This document shows positions 1-7,383 of a stretch of DNA of 64,000 bases, piece after piece. The stretch is from the NCBI RefSeq assembly GCF_003113495.2, contig NZ_CP084506.1, positions 1,674,001 to 1,738,000 of the forward strand, read 5' to 3'. Numbering within the stretch: position 1 is the stretch's first letter; every line of letters begins with the position of its first letter. The position numbers and the translations under genes are program-made. The DNA comes from Edwardsiella tarda ATCC 15947 = NBRC 105688 (GTDB lineage Bacteria > Pseudomonadota > Gammaproteobacteria > Enterobacterales > Enterobacteriaceae). The notes under the pieces are model-generated. The model saw only the letters and a list, made by a program, of their open reading frames with translations. It made no database searches and was not told the DNA's origin.

Positions 1-204
1 CACGTTACCGCGTGGCGTCCAGACCATGACAACAATTCTGGCATCCAGTTTCCCTACGGTGATTTTTCTGATCTCCCCATAGTCCTGGCGGCAGTCTTCG
101 GCGGTGAAGTGCATCCCCGCGAAGATTTCACCGGCTCTGGCGAAATCAATGCCGCGTTCCAGCAGCGTTTTCTCCCGCTTGTTCTGGTCGTATTCAATTT
201 TCAT
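1..204 (-). CDS. brnT: BrnT-family toxin, partial (C-terminus off window)
   Basis: Reading the minus strand from the ATG at 204 gives a protein beginning MKIEYDQNKREKTLLERGID, with a YGEIRKITVGKLDARIVVMVWTPRG core. This is the pattern of BrnT (DUF497), the ribonuclease toxin of the BrnT/BrnA type II toxin-antitoxin system. The gene runs off the left edge, so roughly the first 68 residues are visible and the expected downstream brnA cannot be seen. In a prophage it would act as an addiction or host-takeover cassette. The family is clear; activity cannot be judged from the fragment. Confidence 0.8.
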   Translation of the reverse strand, partial: MKIEYDQNKREKTLLERGIDFARAGEIFAGMHFTAEDCRQDYGEIRKITVGKLDARIVVMVWTPRGNV

Positions 205-329
205 ACAATTAGTGTAGTTACATTAAATCGGAAGTCAAACGTTGATTCTTTAAATTGCGGGCGCTACACTGCGCTAGCAGCGGCAAAATCCGTTGCCGGG
301 ATTGGCGTCCTGGAATTTTCCACAGCGCA

Positions 330-495
330 CGACCGCGCCATTGCGGTTTTTTTGTGTGCGATGCACGGCTACATCCAGATTATGGTGGGCCGGGCAGGGG
401 CATCGAAAGATGCGCCGGTATCTGTGGAAGCCGGTTACGCCAACCCTGTCCGGTTCACCACCAGTCAGATTGGCGTCTGTGGTGGTGATTGCCCA
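330..495 (+). ncRNA. C4-like antisense RNA region upstream of rha/icd
   Basis: This leader has the look of the C4 antisense RNA of the phage P1/P7 immI operon and many lambdoid prophages. A GCATC-GAAA-GATGC hairpin (400-413) sits inside a long helix formed by 389-399 pairing with 444-454, with a CCGG/CCGG helix between. In P1, C4 is processed from the same transcript as icd and the antirepressor gene and blocks their expression by antisense pairing. The boundaries are approximate and no covariance search was done. Confidence 0.55.
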
Positions 496-519
496 AATCA
501 TTCCACAGAGGCTGCCATC

Positions 520-1077
520 ATGGCTACGATCCCCGTCCTCGCTCACCCTGAAATCACCGTTATCAACGGCCAGGCCGTTACTTCCTCTCTGGCTATTGCC
601 GACTATTTCCTCAAGCGTCACGATGACGTTCTAAAGAAAATCCGCACTCTCGAATGCTCCCCCGATTTTCGTGCCCGCAATTTTGCGGGGACATCGCTCA
701 CAGTCAACCAGCCTAACGGCGGTATACGCAAACTTCCCTGTTATCAAATCACTCGCGATGGTTTCGCGTTCCTGACGATGGGCTTTACCGGCAAGCGGGC
801 GGCCCGGTTCAAAGAAGCCTACATCACCGCCTTTAACCAGATGGAAAGGGCCCTAAACGGTGCGCCAGCGCTACCAGGTCCCGCACACAATGCGCACGCT
901 GTATATCTCTACATGACAGAGATCCACCGGGTGTGGATGGCTCACCTGTACCCCATGCTGGTGGCTTCCCAGTCTCCCTTGGCTCACCGCCTGCATGACT
1001 ACATCAACGATGGTCTTTTCGCCTCAGCGCTTGTCGATCGTTCGCTGAACAGCAACAAGGAGGTATGCGATGAGTAG
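520..1077 (+). CDS. Rha-family phage regulatory protein, with in-frame Ash/Icd-like upstream extension
   Basis: The 185-residue product starting MATIPVLAHPEITVINGQAV matches the Rha (phage_pRha) regulators that act as antirepressors or interfere with lysogeny in lambdoid phages. The conserved block NGGIRKLPCYQITRDGFAFL is present. The frame stays open upstream without a stop; an ATG at 361 would add a segment (HGYIQIMVGRAGASKDAPVS) typical of the Ash/Icd-like family, the cell-division-inhibitor relatives of P1 Icd. Both products could therefore come from one frame. The 3' end overlaps the replication gene by 8 bases, so the genes are probably translationally coupled. Confidence 0.8.
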   Translation: MATIPVLAHPEITVINGQAVTSSLAIADYFLKRHDDVLKKIRTLECSPDFRARNFAGTSLTVNQPNGGIRKLPCYQITRDGFAFLTMGFTGKRAARFKEAYITAFNQMERALNGAPALPGPAHNAHAVYLYMTEIHRVWMAHLYPMLVASQSPLAHRLHDYINDGLFASALVDRSLNSNKEVCDE

Positions 1078-2104
1078 CAAATTGCATGGCCTGGTATGGG
1101 AAGGGTGTGCCCATGCTGGTCTGATCCTTTCTCGCGTGGCTGTGATGGCACGGTTAGCGGATTACAGCAACGATGAGGGGCTGTCGTGGCCGGCGGTGGA
1201 GACTATCCAGCGTCAGATAGGCGCCAAGAGCAAGACCACAGTTTCGGCGGCGATTGATGAGCTGGCGCGTGATGGCTGGCTGACTAAGACTGCCCGTAAG
1301 TCTGGTGGGCGTGATCTGAGCAATGTTTACCAGATCAATGTCGATAAGCTGGAGGAGGCGGCAGCGGTGGCCCGCATGGGTAATAAGTCCAAAAAGCGGA
1401 GTGAGCGTGTTACCCCCCCAAATATTGCCCCCCCAACGGTTGAGGGGTTAACGGTTGACCCCCCAAGTATTGACCCCCCAACGGTTGAGGGGTTAACGGT
1501 TGACCCCCCAAATATTGACCCCCCAATCGTTGAGGGGTCAACCATTGGTAAAAATCCCCCTGTTGAGGGGTCAATGGTTGACCCCGATCCGTCAGTTAAA
1601 ACAGATCCGTCAGTAAAAAGATCTTCTTGTCCGGACGCTGCGCAACCGGACGAGCCTGACAGCGATAGCGATCATGATTTTTTGTCTCGTCATCCAGAGG
1701 CGGTGGTGTTCAGTGCCAAGAAACGCCTATGGGGCAGGCAGGAGGATCTGACCTGCGCCGAATGGATATGGGGGCGCATCCTTCGACTGCACGAACAAGC
1801 CGCAGAATACGATGGGGAGATGGTCAGGCCCAAGCCCCCCAACTGGATAGCCTGGGCTAACGAGGTGCGCCTGATGTGCGAGCTGGATGGGCGCACTCAC
1901 CGGCAGATTTGCGAGCTGTTTGGCCGAGTAAACCGTGATCCGTTCTGGTGCCGCAACGTACTGAGCCCGGCGAAGCTGCGTGAGAAATGGGATGAGCTGG
2001 TGATCCGCCTGGGGGTACCGGGAGCGGGTGCGCAGGACCGCTCACTGAAAACCCTGCTGGGGGCGGAGTGGAACACGGAACAGGGATGGGAGGACGTGCT
2101 ATGA
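1070..2104 (+). CDS. Phage replication initiation protein (lambda O-like, helix-turn-helix)
   Basis: A 344-residue protein. The N-terminal ~100 residues contain a winged-helix DNA-binding domain (DEGLSWPAVETIQRQIGAKS...VSAAIDELARDGWL). The middle (about 115-175) is a low-complexity Pro/Val/Glu repeat, and the C-terminal part (about 200-344) would contact the helicase loader. Position directly before a P-like gene, with an ATGA overlap, supports the O role: binding repeats inside its own gene to open the phage origin. A strong AGGAGG lies just before the start. The repeat DNA is listed separately. Confidence 0.8.
   Translation: MSSKLHGLVWEGCAHAGLILSRVAVMARLADYSNDEGLSWPAVETIQRQIGAKSKTTVSAAIDELARDGWLTKTARKSGGRDLSNVYQINVDKLEEAAAVARMGNKSKKRSERVTPPNIAPPTVEGLTVDPPSIDPPTVEGLTVDPPNIDPPIVEGSTIGKNPPVEGSMVDPDPSVKTDPSVKRSSCPDAAQPDEPDSDSDHDFLSRHPEAVVFSAKKRLWGRQEDLTCAEWIWGRILRLHEQAAEYDGEMVRPKPPNWIAWANEVRLMCELDGRTHRQICELFGRVNRDPFWCRNVLSPAKLREKWDELVIRLGVPGAGAQDRSLKTLLGAEWNTEQGWEDVL
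1411..1585 (+). repeat. Putative phage replication origin: iteron-like repeats inside the O-like gene
   Basis: Units of the form TTGACCCCCCAA and GGTTGAGGGGTTAACGG are repeated head to tail. A 45-bp block (1438-1482) is repeated nearly exactly at 1483-1527, followed by degenerate half copies. The C-runs and G-runs also pair as inverted repeats. In lambda and its relatives the origin lies within the O gene and consists of O-binding iterons, so position and structure both fit. Because 45 is a multiple of 3, the repeat also appears in the protein (TVEGLTVDPPSIDPP and variants). Confidence 0.65.
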
Positions 2105-2835
2105 AAAGTCTGGTTTCTGCCGTACAGCGTCGGGATGCCGCCGCACTGTCCCGCATGGTTGGTCAGCCCCTTCAGGCGCGGGTGGTGAACGGTAACGCTG
2201 AAAAGCTGGTGGATGTGCTGTTCGAAAATCTGCTGCTGCTGTTCCCGGCGTCGCGTAATACGGTGTTTGCCGCGCCGGATGAGGTGGCGGCGATGAAGCG
2301 CCAGTGGATCACGGCGTTCGCGGAAGGGGGGATTACGACGCTGGAGCAGGTCAAGGCCGGTGTCAGCATGGCCCGCCAGCACGGTGGGGATTTCTGGCCC
2401 TCCTGCGGGCGCTTCATGGAGTGGTGTCGTGAGGGTGTGCGGGGTGCTGGTGGATTGCCCTCTGACGATGAGGTGCTGGCTGAGTTCCACCGTTATGCCC
2501 GCGATAAGGCCCGCTTCGCCTCTCCGGAGGCGTTCGACTGGGCACACCCGGTGATGTACTGGGTGGTGCTGGATGTGCGCCAGCGCATGTACCGTTACAA
2601 CTACACCGAGGCCGAGGTGCTAAGGGCGATCAAGGCGCAGATGAAGCAGTGGGCCAAGGACATGGCGGCTGGAAAAGTGATCCCACAGCCGGTGGTCCGA
2701 ATTGCCGATTGCCGCAGGCCAAAGACGGCGGCGGAGCTGGCAGGGAATGCGGAGCATTACCAATCGGTCGGGCTGGCTGCGTTAGCCGCGATCCGCCAGA
2801 AACTGCGAGAGAGTTCAGGGGAGGGCGCCGTATGA
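2101..2835 (+). CDS. Replication protein P-like helicase loader
   Basis: A 244-residue protein that starts at an ATG overlapping the stop of the O-like gene (ATGA). It carries the pattern of phage P proteins: AAPDEVAAMKRQWITAFAEGGI near residue 60, followed by a GGDFWPSCGRFMEWC segment. Lambda P binds O and host DnaB to load the helicase at the origin. The next gene starts within its stop codon, so replication and accessory genes form one operon. Confidence 0.8.
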   Translation: MKSLVSAVQRRDAAALSRMVGQPLQARVVNGNAEKLVDVLFENLLLLFPASRNTVFAAPDEVAAMKRQWITAFAEGGITTLEQVKAGVSMARQHGGDFWPSCGRFMEWCREGVRGAGGLPSDDEVLAEFHRYARDKARFASPEAFDWAHPVMYWVVLDVRQRMYRYNYTEAEVLRAIKAQMKQWAKDMAAGKVIPQPVVRIADCRRPKTAAELAGNAEHYQSVGLAALAAIRQKLRESSGEGAV

Positions 2836-3080
2836 CAATTACGCGTGCAGCAATCGCCGATGCACATTGCCGTCAGGCAGAAGCGTTGGCATCTCGCGGG
2901 TTGTATCGTCGTGCGCTTACTGAATTGGCCAGGGCCGCGACATACGCCAAAGCGTCACAGATCGACAATATCGTGGCGCGTCGCAACGAGCTATCACGGC
3001 ATGTACGTGGGAACTGTTATCAGCCTGGTGATCCGCGAATGGACTATGACAACTGTGTGGGGGAGGCCTGTGAGCCTTAA
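2832..3080 (+). CDS. Small PerC-like transcriptional regulator
   Basis: An 82-residue protein whose start overlaps the stop of the P-like gene. The segment AEALASRGLYRRALTELARAATYA...VARRNEL resembles the PerC family (alpha-helical regulators of virulence or phage genes, pattern A..L...GLYRRA....L...RR). The match is by eye and short, so the assignment is tentative. In other prophages this slot, after the replication genes, often holds small regulators of host genes. The following gene begins within it in another frame. Confidence 0.5.
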   Translation: MTITRAAIADAHCRQAEALASRGLYRRALTELARAATYAKASQIDNIVARRNELSRHVRGNCYQPGDPRMDYDNCVGEACEP

Positions 3081-3468
3081 ATCAAACAGGGGGGCGGCCG
3101 TACAGGCCGTTATCCCACAGCCGGTGATCAAGCTGGTGGCAGATGAGGCACCGGCCGCGGGGTTTATGCTGCGGCCCAAGCTGCTGCGCTGGGAGAGTAG
3201 TAAATACACGCGCTGGGTGAAGACACAGCCGTGTTGCGGGTGCGGAAACCCTGCCGATGACCCACATCACATCATCAATTCGGGATTGGGGTTGGGCGGC
3301 ATAGGAACTAAGACGCATGATTTGTTCGTGTTCCCACTGTGCCGGCGGTGCCATGACGAGTTACATCGTGATGTGGGTGGCTGGGAGCAGAGGAACGGCA
3401 GCCAGTTGGTGTTGTTGGTGCAATTTCTGAATAGGGCGTTGGGGATAGGAGCCATAGTGAAGGCGTAA
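3046..3468 (+). CDS. DUF968 family protein (HNH-like zinc motif)
   Basis: Contains the DUF968 signature LRWESSKYTRWVKTQPCCGCG..ADDPHHIINSG.GGIGTKTHDLFVFPLCRRCHDELH, with CxxC and CxxCH pairs that look like a zinc-stabilised HNH nuclease fold. Members sit in the nin-like region of lambdoid phages between replication genes and Q and are thought to act on DNA during recombination or replication; the exact role is not known. The start is uncertain: ATG 3046 (140 residues) or GTG 3070 (132 residues). Both overlap the previous gene. Confidence 0.75.
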   Translation: MTTVWGRPVSLKSNRGAAVQAVIPQPVIKLVADEAPAAGFMLRPKLLRWESSKYTRWVKTQPCCGCGNPADDPHHIINSGLGLGGIGTKTHDLFVFPLCRRCHDELHRDVGGWEQRNGSQLVLLVQFLNRALGIGAIVKA

Positions 3469-3484
3469 TGTGTGGAGCGTGTGG

Positions 3485-3871
3485 ATGCGTGATATTTCGA
3501 AAGTATTGGAGTGTTGGGGAGGATGGGCTGCTTCTGATCACGCAGGGGTAGACTATTCTCACATTGCCGCCGGATTCAAAGGACTATTGCCCCAAAAGGG
3601 TAAAATGAGGCTGTCATGTACGGATGATGATGGCCTTATCATTGAGGGGTGTCTGGCCCAGTTAAAGAAACGAAAGCCAGATGAGCACTCTCTGCTGGTA
3701 GCTCATTACCTCTATGGCATTTCAAAACGGAAGATTGCCAAACATCGGAAGAAATGCGAAAAGCAGATACGTGTAGAAATGTTGCTTGCAGAGGGATTCA
3801 TTGAGGGGTGTTTGTCTATGTTGGATGTTTGTTTGGAGATGGATTGTGTTGTAGAGAAAAGATTTTTATAG
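3485..3871 (+). CDS. Late-gene antiterminator Q (phage_antitermQ type)
   Basis: A 128-residue protein with the typical start MRDISKVLECWGGWA and the block HIAAGFKGLLPQKGKMRLSCTDDDGLIIEGCLAQLKKRKPDE, then HYLYGISKRKIAK. Q proteins of this family load onto RNA polymerase at the late promoter and let it pass terminators, switching on lysis, head and tail genes. An ATG at 3470 would add five residues; the family start favours 3485. Position just before the lysis region agrees. Confidence 0.9.
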   Translation: MRDISKVLECWGGWAASDHAGVDYSHIAAGFKGLLPQKGKMRLSCTDDDGLIIEGCLAQLKKRKPDEHSLLVAHYLYGISKRKIAKHRKKCEKQIRVEMLLAEGFIEGCLSMLDVCLEMDCVVEKRFL

Positions 3872-3876
3872 CCCGA

Positions 3877-4890
3877 TTACTCGGGCTTATTTTTAACATC
3901 GCGAACATATAAAATCACAGCTGATTTTATATCTCCATCAACATGCTTAGCATTTATGCTTAGATGGACAGGTTTTCTTTCCCACTCGGCTTTTTGTAAA
4001 GCCTCTTTGTTTCCTGATTCGTCAAGGAATATATCCTGAACAACACATGTTAGCCGTTGATCTGTATCGACATTTCTTACCTTAACTTTAAAGCATTCTG
4101 GATCGGTATTATTTACTTCTTCTATGCGGTAAATACCATCTATCCGCATTTCAGATGAACGCCTACGAGCATTCGTTACTAGTTCTTTAGCCATTGCAGA
4201 GTCAATGGTAACGCCATCAATTTGCGCGCTATCAGAACGAACAAATGATTTTACCATCTGTGTCTTAGCGTCGTAAGACATGCGGTCCATATTATCAAGC
4301 AAAGGTTTTTTGGCTATTATTTCAGAAACTACTTGTAACCTCTTGGTTTCTTGTTCGCTCATTATTTGCATTGTACGGAGATGCTCTTTGTCTCCATCTT
4401 TTGCAATTTCTGCGAGGCGAGTATCTTTACGGTTATCGAGAAACCGTTTAAATACTGTTACTCCGCCCCAGATGATAGCTGCGCCGAGAACAGTAACGAT
4501 GATCTCAGTTGCGTTCATTTTACCAACAAGTTCCTGTGTAAGTTTGGTTAAAAACCCATCAATGTTAATCTCAACAAGTGAAGAGCCTTGCTCAACTTTT
4601 ACTTCAATTTCTAAAGCATCAAGCTCATCTTTGGTGAGTTTGCGAACGTCTGGAACACCATACTTAGCTAACGCATATGATTTGTTGATTTGTGATTGCA
4701 TCTCAACAAACCCTTTCATCACTGAGGGTGTTAGCGATTTGTTGAATTTATCACCAGTTAATCTAATTTTCAGGTTAGGCCAATCTTTGAAAATTAGCTT
4801 TTCTGGTAAGTCATAACCATTAAGGTAATTCTCAATCAAATCAAACGCTTGTTGTTCGGACTCAATACGAATATCACCAAGCTCTTCCAA
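3877..4890 (-). CDS. Unknown AT-rich prophage cargo gene, single-pass membrane protein
   Basis: A 337-residue protein that I cannot assign. Residues about 129-147 (IIVTVLGAAIIWGGVTVF) form one clear membrane segment, followed by a basic stretch KRFLDNRKD, which suggests that the C-terminal part is cytoplasmic. No signal peptide or catalytic motif is evident. The last 100 residues look beta-rich. The gene is much more AT-rich than the structural genes and is transcribed against the late operon. It occupies the position after Q where lambdoid phages carry cargo (morons) such as toxins. A defence or superinfection role is possible but unproven. Confidence 0.7.
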   Translation of the reverse strand: MEELGDIRIESEQQAFDLIENYLNGYDLPEKLIFKDWPNLKIRLTGDKFNKSLTPSVMKGFVEMQSQINKSYALAKYGVPDVRKLTKDELDALEIEVKVEQGSSLVEINIDGFLTKLTQELVGKMNATEIIVTVLGAAIIWGGVTVFKRFLDNRKDTRLAEIAKDGDKEHLRTMQIMSEQETKRLQVVSEIIAKKPLLDNMDRMSYDAKTQMVKSFVRSDSAQIDGVTIDSAMAKELVTNARRRSSEMRIDGIYRIEEVNNTDPECFKVKVRNVDTDQRLTCVVQDIFLDESGNKEALQKAEWERKPVHLSINAKHVDGDIKSAVILYVRDVKNKPE

Positions 4891-4979
4891 GACAACATCC
4901 TCATCTTAAGCTAACTATTGCCGTGGAGGTAGGCAATGATTGCTTTCTACTATGTTTTTAGCTTTGAGATAAGAAATTA

Positions 4980-5546
4980 ATGGAAAAACACAAAAAAATC
5001 ACTAGTGCGGTCCGCATTTTGCTGTGTAGTGTGTTAAGAGTGGTTACTACGTCACACCGCTTAATTATCGAAAGCAGCCTCCTTGAGGGGGCAGAGTATT
5101 GGATGTCACCGTCTGCGATGATGCGGATTACGGGGATGACTGAGGCAAGATGCCAGTTGATACTGACACAACGGGTGATTGCGGGGGATGATGATAATGG
5201 CCGCAAATGGTATAGAAGTGCTACGATAACCATCCGTTTGACGCACTCGTCATCGACCGTCGTCAACACTCATCAACGTTCCTCCGTTGTTAGTAGATCT
5301 GGTCAACATGAACTAAGCTCATCAGTAGATGTCACAGTACATGAGCTGAAGAAGTGGTGTATAGGGGTAGTTAACATGAAAAAACAAGTAGCTAAATCAG
5401 AGGTGAGGTTTGACACTCAGAAGGCGTTTGCTGGTATGGGTGCGGCTGTTGAACTTTTGATGCGTGCTGCCCCAAATGTTCTCGAGCATAAGGTTTCCGG
5501 TCCTGAGAAGCAGGGGAAAGCTCGTATGCGTAAAGCCGCAGCATAA
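4980..5546 (+). CDS. Hypothetical phage protein between Q and lysis genes
   Basis: An open frame of 188 codons with no recognised domain. Internal ATGs at 5103 and 5376 give other possible starts. The short product from 5376 (MKKQVAKSEVRFDTQKAF, 56 residues, basic) is an equally good candidate for the real gene. Two tandem terminators follow directly. Codon use and base composition differ from the structural genes. I see no reason to assign a function. Confidence 0.45.
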   Translation: MEKHKKITSAVRILLCSVLRVVTTSHRLIIESSLLEGAEYWMSPSAMMRITGMTEARCQLILTQRVIAGDDDNGRKWYRSATITIRLTHSSSTVVNTHQRSSVVSRSGQHELSSSVDVTVHELKKWCIGVVNMKKQVAKSEVRFDTQKAFAGMGAAVELLMRAAPNVLEHKVSGPEKQGKARMRKAAA

Positions 5547-5563
5547 AATCCTACCTTTTTTAT

Positions 5564-5629
5564 AAAAGCCTCGCTTGATGCGGGGCTTTTGTATTCTACC
5601 GACAACCCTGGCAAATGCCGGGGTTTTTT
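5564..5629 (+). terminator. Two tandem intrinsic terminators before the lysis cassette
   Basis: The first hairpin (AAAGCCTCGC / GCGGGGCTTT, 5565-5589) and the second (AACCCTGGC / GCCGGGGTT, 5604-5625, followed by TTTTTT) lie within 66 bases. Both end transcripts on the plus strand just before the holin. They are natural candidates for the lambda tR'-like barrier that Q must override. Confidence 0.8.
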
Positions 5630-5656
5630 CTATCCAAATTTCCCCAGCGCGGGGTA

Positions 5657-6007
5657 ATGAGATGGCATATGCACCATAACCCAGGAAGTTGGTTGGAGTG
5701 GAAGGAGTTGCTGTGGGGCTGGTGGCAAGGGGAGACCCCGGTAGGCGGCGTATTACTGGCCATTCTGACGGCGGCTGTCCGGGTGACCTACCTGGGCGGC
5801 GGCTGGAAGCAAACGGCGTTAGAGGGAGTGTTATGTGGTGCCCTGACGCTGACCGTGGTGGCGACGCTGGACTATTTTAACCTCCCCAAGTCGCTGACCC
5901 CGGCGATCGGCGGTGCCATTGGTTTTATCGGTGTGCAGCAGGTACAGCATTTTGCCTTGTATATCTTGCACCGCAAGCTGGGACTACCGACAGACAAGGA
6001 GCGGTAA
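5657..6007 (+). CDS. Holin, lambda S-like, with possible dual start
   Basis: A 116-residue membrane protein with about three membrane segments (PVGGVLLAILTAAVRVTYL, LEGVLCGALTLTVVATL, LTPAIGGAIGFIGVQQVQ). It stands one codon before the endolysin gene. The N-terminus MRWHMHHNPGSWLEWKELLWG matches the phage lambda-family holins, which make timed holes in the inner membrane. Two in-frame ATGs (5657 and 5669) differ by four residues including one Arg and one His, a layout like the holin/antiholin dual start of lambda S. Confidence 0.85.
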   Translation: MRWHMHHNPGSWLEWKELLWGWWQGETPVGGVLLAILTAAVRVTYLGGGWKQTALEGVLCGALTLTVVATLDYFNLPKSLTPAIGGAIGFIGVQQVQHFALYILHRKLGLPTDKER

Positions 6008-6009
6008 TT

Positions 6010-6561
6010 ATGGCACTCACCAAGGATCAAATTTTTGATGCCTTACTGGGGCGTGAAGGGGGTTACGTCGATCACCCTCACGACAAAGGCGGGCCGACCA
6101 AGTGGGGGATCACGGAAAAAGTCGCTCGGGCCCACGGCTATACCGGCGATATGCGCAATTTAACGCGGGCGCAGGCGCTGAAAATCTATGAAAGCGACTA
6201 CTGGTCGGGACCCCGTTTTGACCAGGTGGCGGAGCTCTCTGCGCTGGTGGCTGCCGAACTGTGCGATACCGGCGTCAACATGGGGCCGTCGGTGCCCAGT
6301 AAGTGGCTACAGCGCTGGCTGACCGCCTTTAACGATGGCGAACGTTTGTACCCGGATATCAGTGCCGATGGGGTGATTGGGCCACGGACATTGTCGGCGC
6401 TGCGTACCTACCTGGATGCCCGAGGAGAAGAGGGTGAGCAGGTGCTGTTACGGGCGCTCAATTGTAGCCAGGGAGATCGTTATCTGGATCTGGCCGAGCA
6501 GCGGGTGCAGAACGAGTCGTTTCTGTATGGCTGGGTTAGGGAGCGGGTGACGCTGTCTTAG
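6010..6561 (+). CDS. Endolysin, glycoside hydrolase family 108 with peptidoglycan-binding domain
   Basis: A 183-residue protein. Residues ~5-95 form the GH108 lysozyme domain with the catalytic Glu in LLGREGGYVDHPHDKGGPTKWGIT (Glu16). The C-terminal part (DGVIGPRTLSAL...) is the associated peptidoglycan-binding domain type 3. It has no signal peptide, so it should depend on the holin to reach the cell wall. It starts directly after the holin stop. Confidence 0.92.
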   Translation: MALTKDQIFDALLGREGGYVDHPHDKGGPTKWGITEKVARAHGYTGDMRNLTRAQALKIYESDYWSGPRFDQVAELSALVAAELCDTGVNMGPSVPSKWLQRWLTAFNDGERLYPDISADGVIGPRTLSALRTYLDARGEEGEQVLLRALNCSQGDRYLDLAEQRVQNESFLYGWVRERVTLS

Positions 6562-6718
6562 CACAAACTGAATGTAGGCGATCGGTTGTGAGCCTACTTG
6601 GAGAGTTGCCAATGGGTGTGTGATCAAGTGCAGGGGGCATCTTTTGGCGGACTCATCTAAATATGTCGATAAGTCATGTACTAGGTGTTTCATTTTTTAT
6701 ACTTAAATGGTGAGTGAT

Positions 6719-6961
6719 ATGAAACAGTTAACTGTTACCATAAAGGGACTTGCTCAATATGATGGTGATGCGGCAGTCGAGGCTGCTGTGAACTTTACGA
6801 TTTATAATGGTGATACCGTATTGGTATCTGATGGCATTATAGGTAAATCGTTATCTCCATACTCGCGACGCTATGTCGCAGGTGATATTGATGGCGATAT
6901 TAGGGTTGTGCATGACCGACCCGATCTCCACGGGCTAGAAGTGAGTGCGGCATTGTCATAA
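6719..6961 (+). CDS. Small hypothetical protein inserted in the lysis cassette
   Basis: An 80-residue product (84 if the ATG at 6707 is used) beginning MKQLTVTIKGLAQYDGDAAV. It has a hydrophilic, beta-strand-like pattern with no membrane segment or known motif. Composition is more AT-rich than the endolysin. It lies between endolysin and Rz, where lambda has no gene, together with two further small or regulatory genes. Function unknown. Confidence 0.5.
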   Translation: MKQLTVTIKGLAQYDGDAAVEAAVNFTIYNGDTVLVSDGIIGKSLSPYSRRYVAGDIDGDIRVVHDRPDLHGLEVSAALS

Positions 6962-6993
6962 GATGACTCCGGGTACCCAAAGGAGATGATCTT

Positions 6994-7209
6994 ATGTTTG
7001 TTGAGCCAACTCTTAAGCAAGACCCTGATAATGCAGGTTGTGTATTAGGTTGGGCCGTTCTTTGCCCTAAGCCGTGGCATCTTTTCGGTATGTATGGTTC
7101 GAAGGATGAGGCGGATATTAATGCTACACAGCAAGGCGATAAATATGTGGTTAAATATGGATCGCATTGTATAGGCACTGATGATTTTATTTACGTTGAA
7201 ATAAGTTAG
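6994..7209 (+). CDS. Small hypothetical protein inserted in the lysis cassette
   Basis: A 71-residue product (MFVEPTLKQDPDNAGCVLGWAVLCPKPW...) with a good ribosome binding site (AAAGGAG, 6980-6986) eight bases before the ATG. It contains three Cys, and no known family is recognised by eye. It belongs to the same AT-rich insert as its neighbours. A hairpin-like AGCCC...GGGCT sequence follows at 7224-7246. Confidence 0.55.
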   Translation: MFVEPTLKQDPDNAGCVLGWAVLCPKPWHLFGMYGSKDEADINATQQGDKYVVKYGSHCIGTDDFIYVEIS

Positions 7210-7383
7210 TCGATAATAGACACCGAGCCCTGGTTATATGCTGGGGCTTTGTCGCATCTGTGTATCGCAGCGCATATTACCAAGAACCCTTCAGAATGAG
7301 CCTTGAGGAGTCGGCTGGCTGTCGGAGCCTTCTTGGGGCCGTTTTCCTGTGCGAACAAGGTTCATCACTAAAAGGTAAATCCG

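Noticed and set aside
1327..1545. Repetitive minus-strand frame (VDPSTIGGSI.. repeats)
   Set aside because: It is only the reverse reading of the iteron repeats in the O-like gene.
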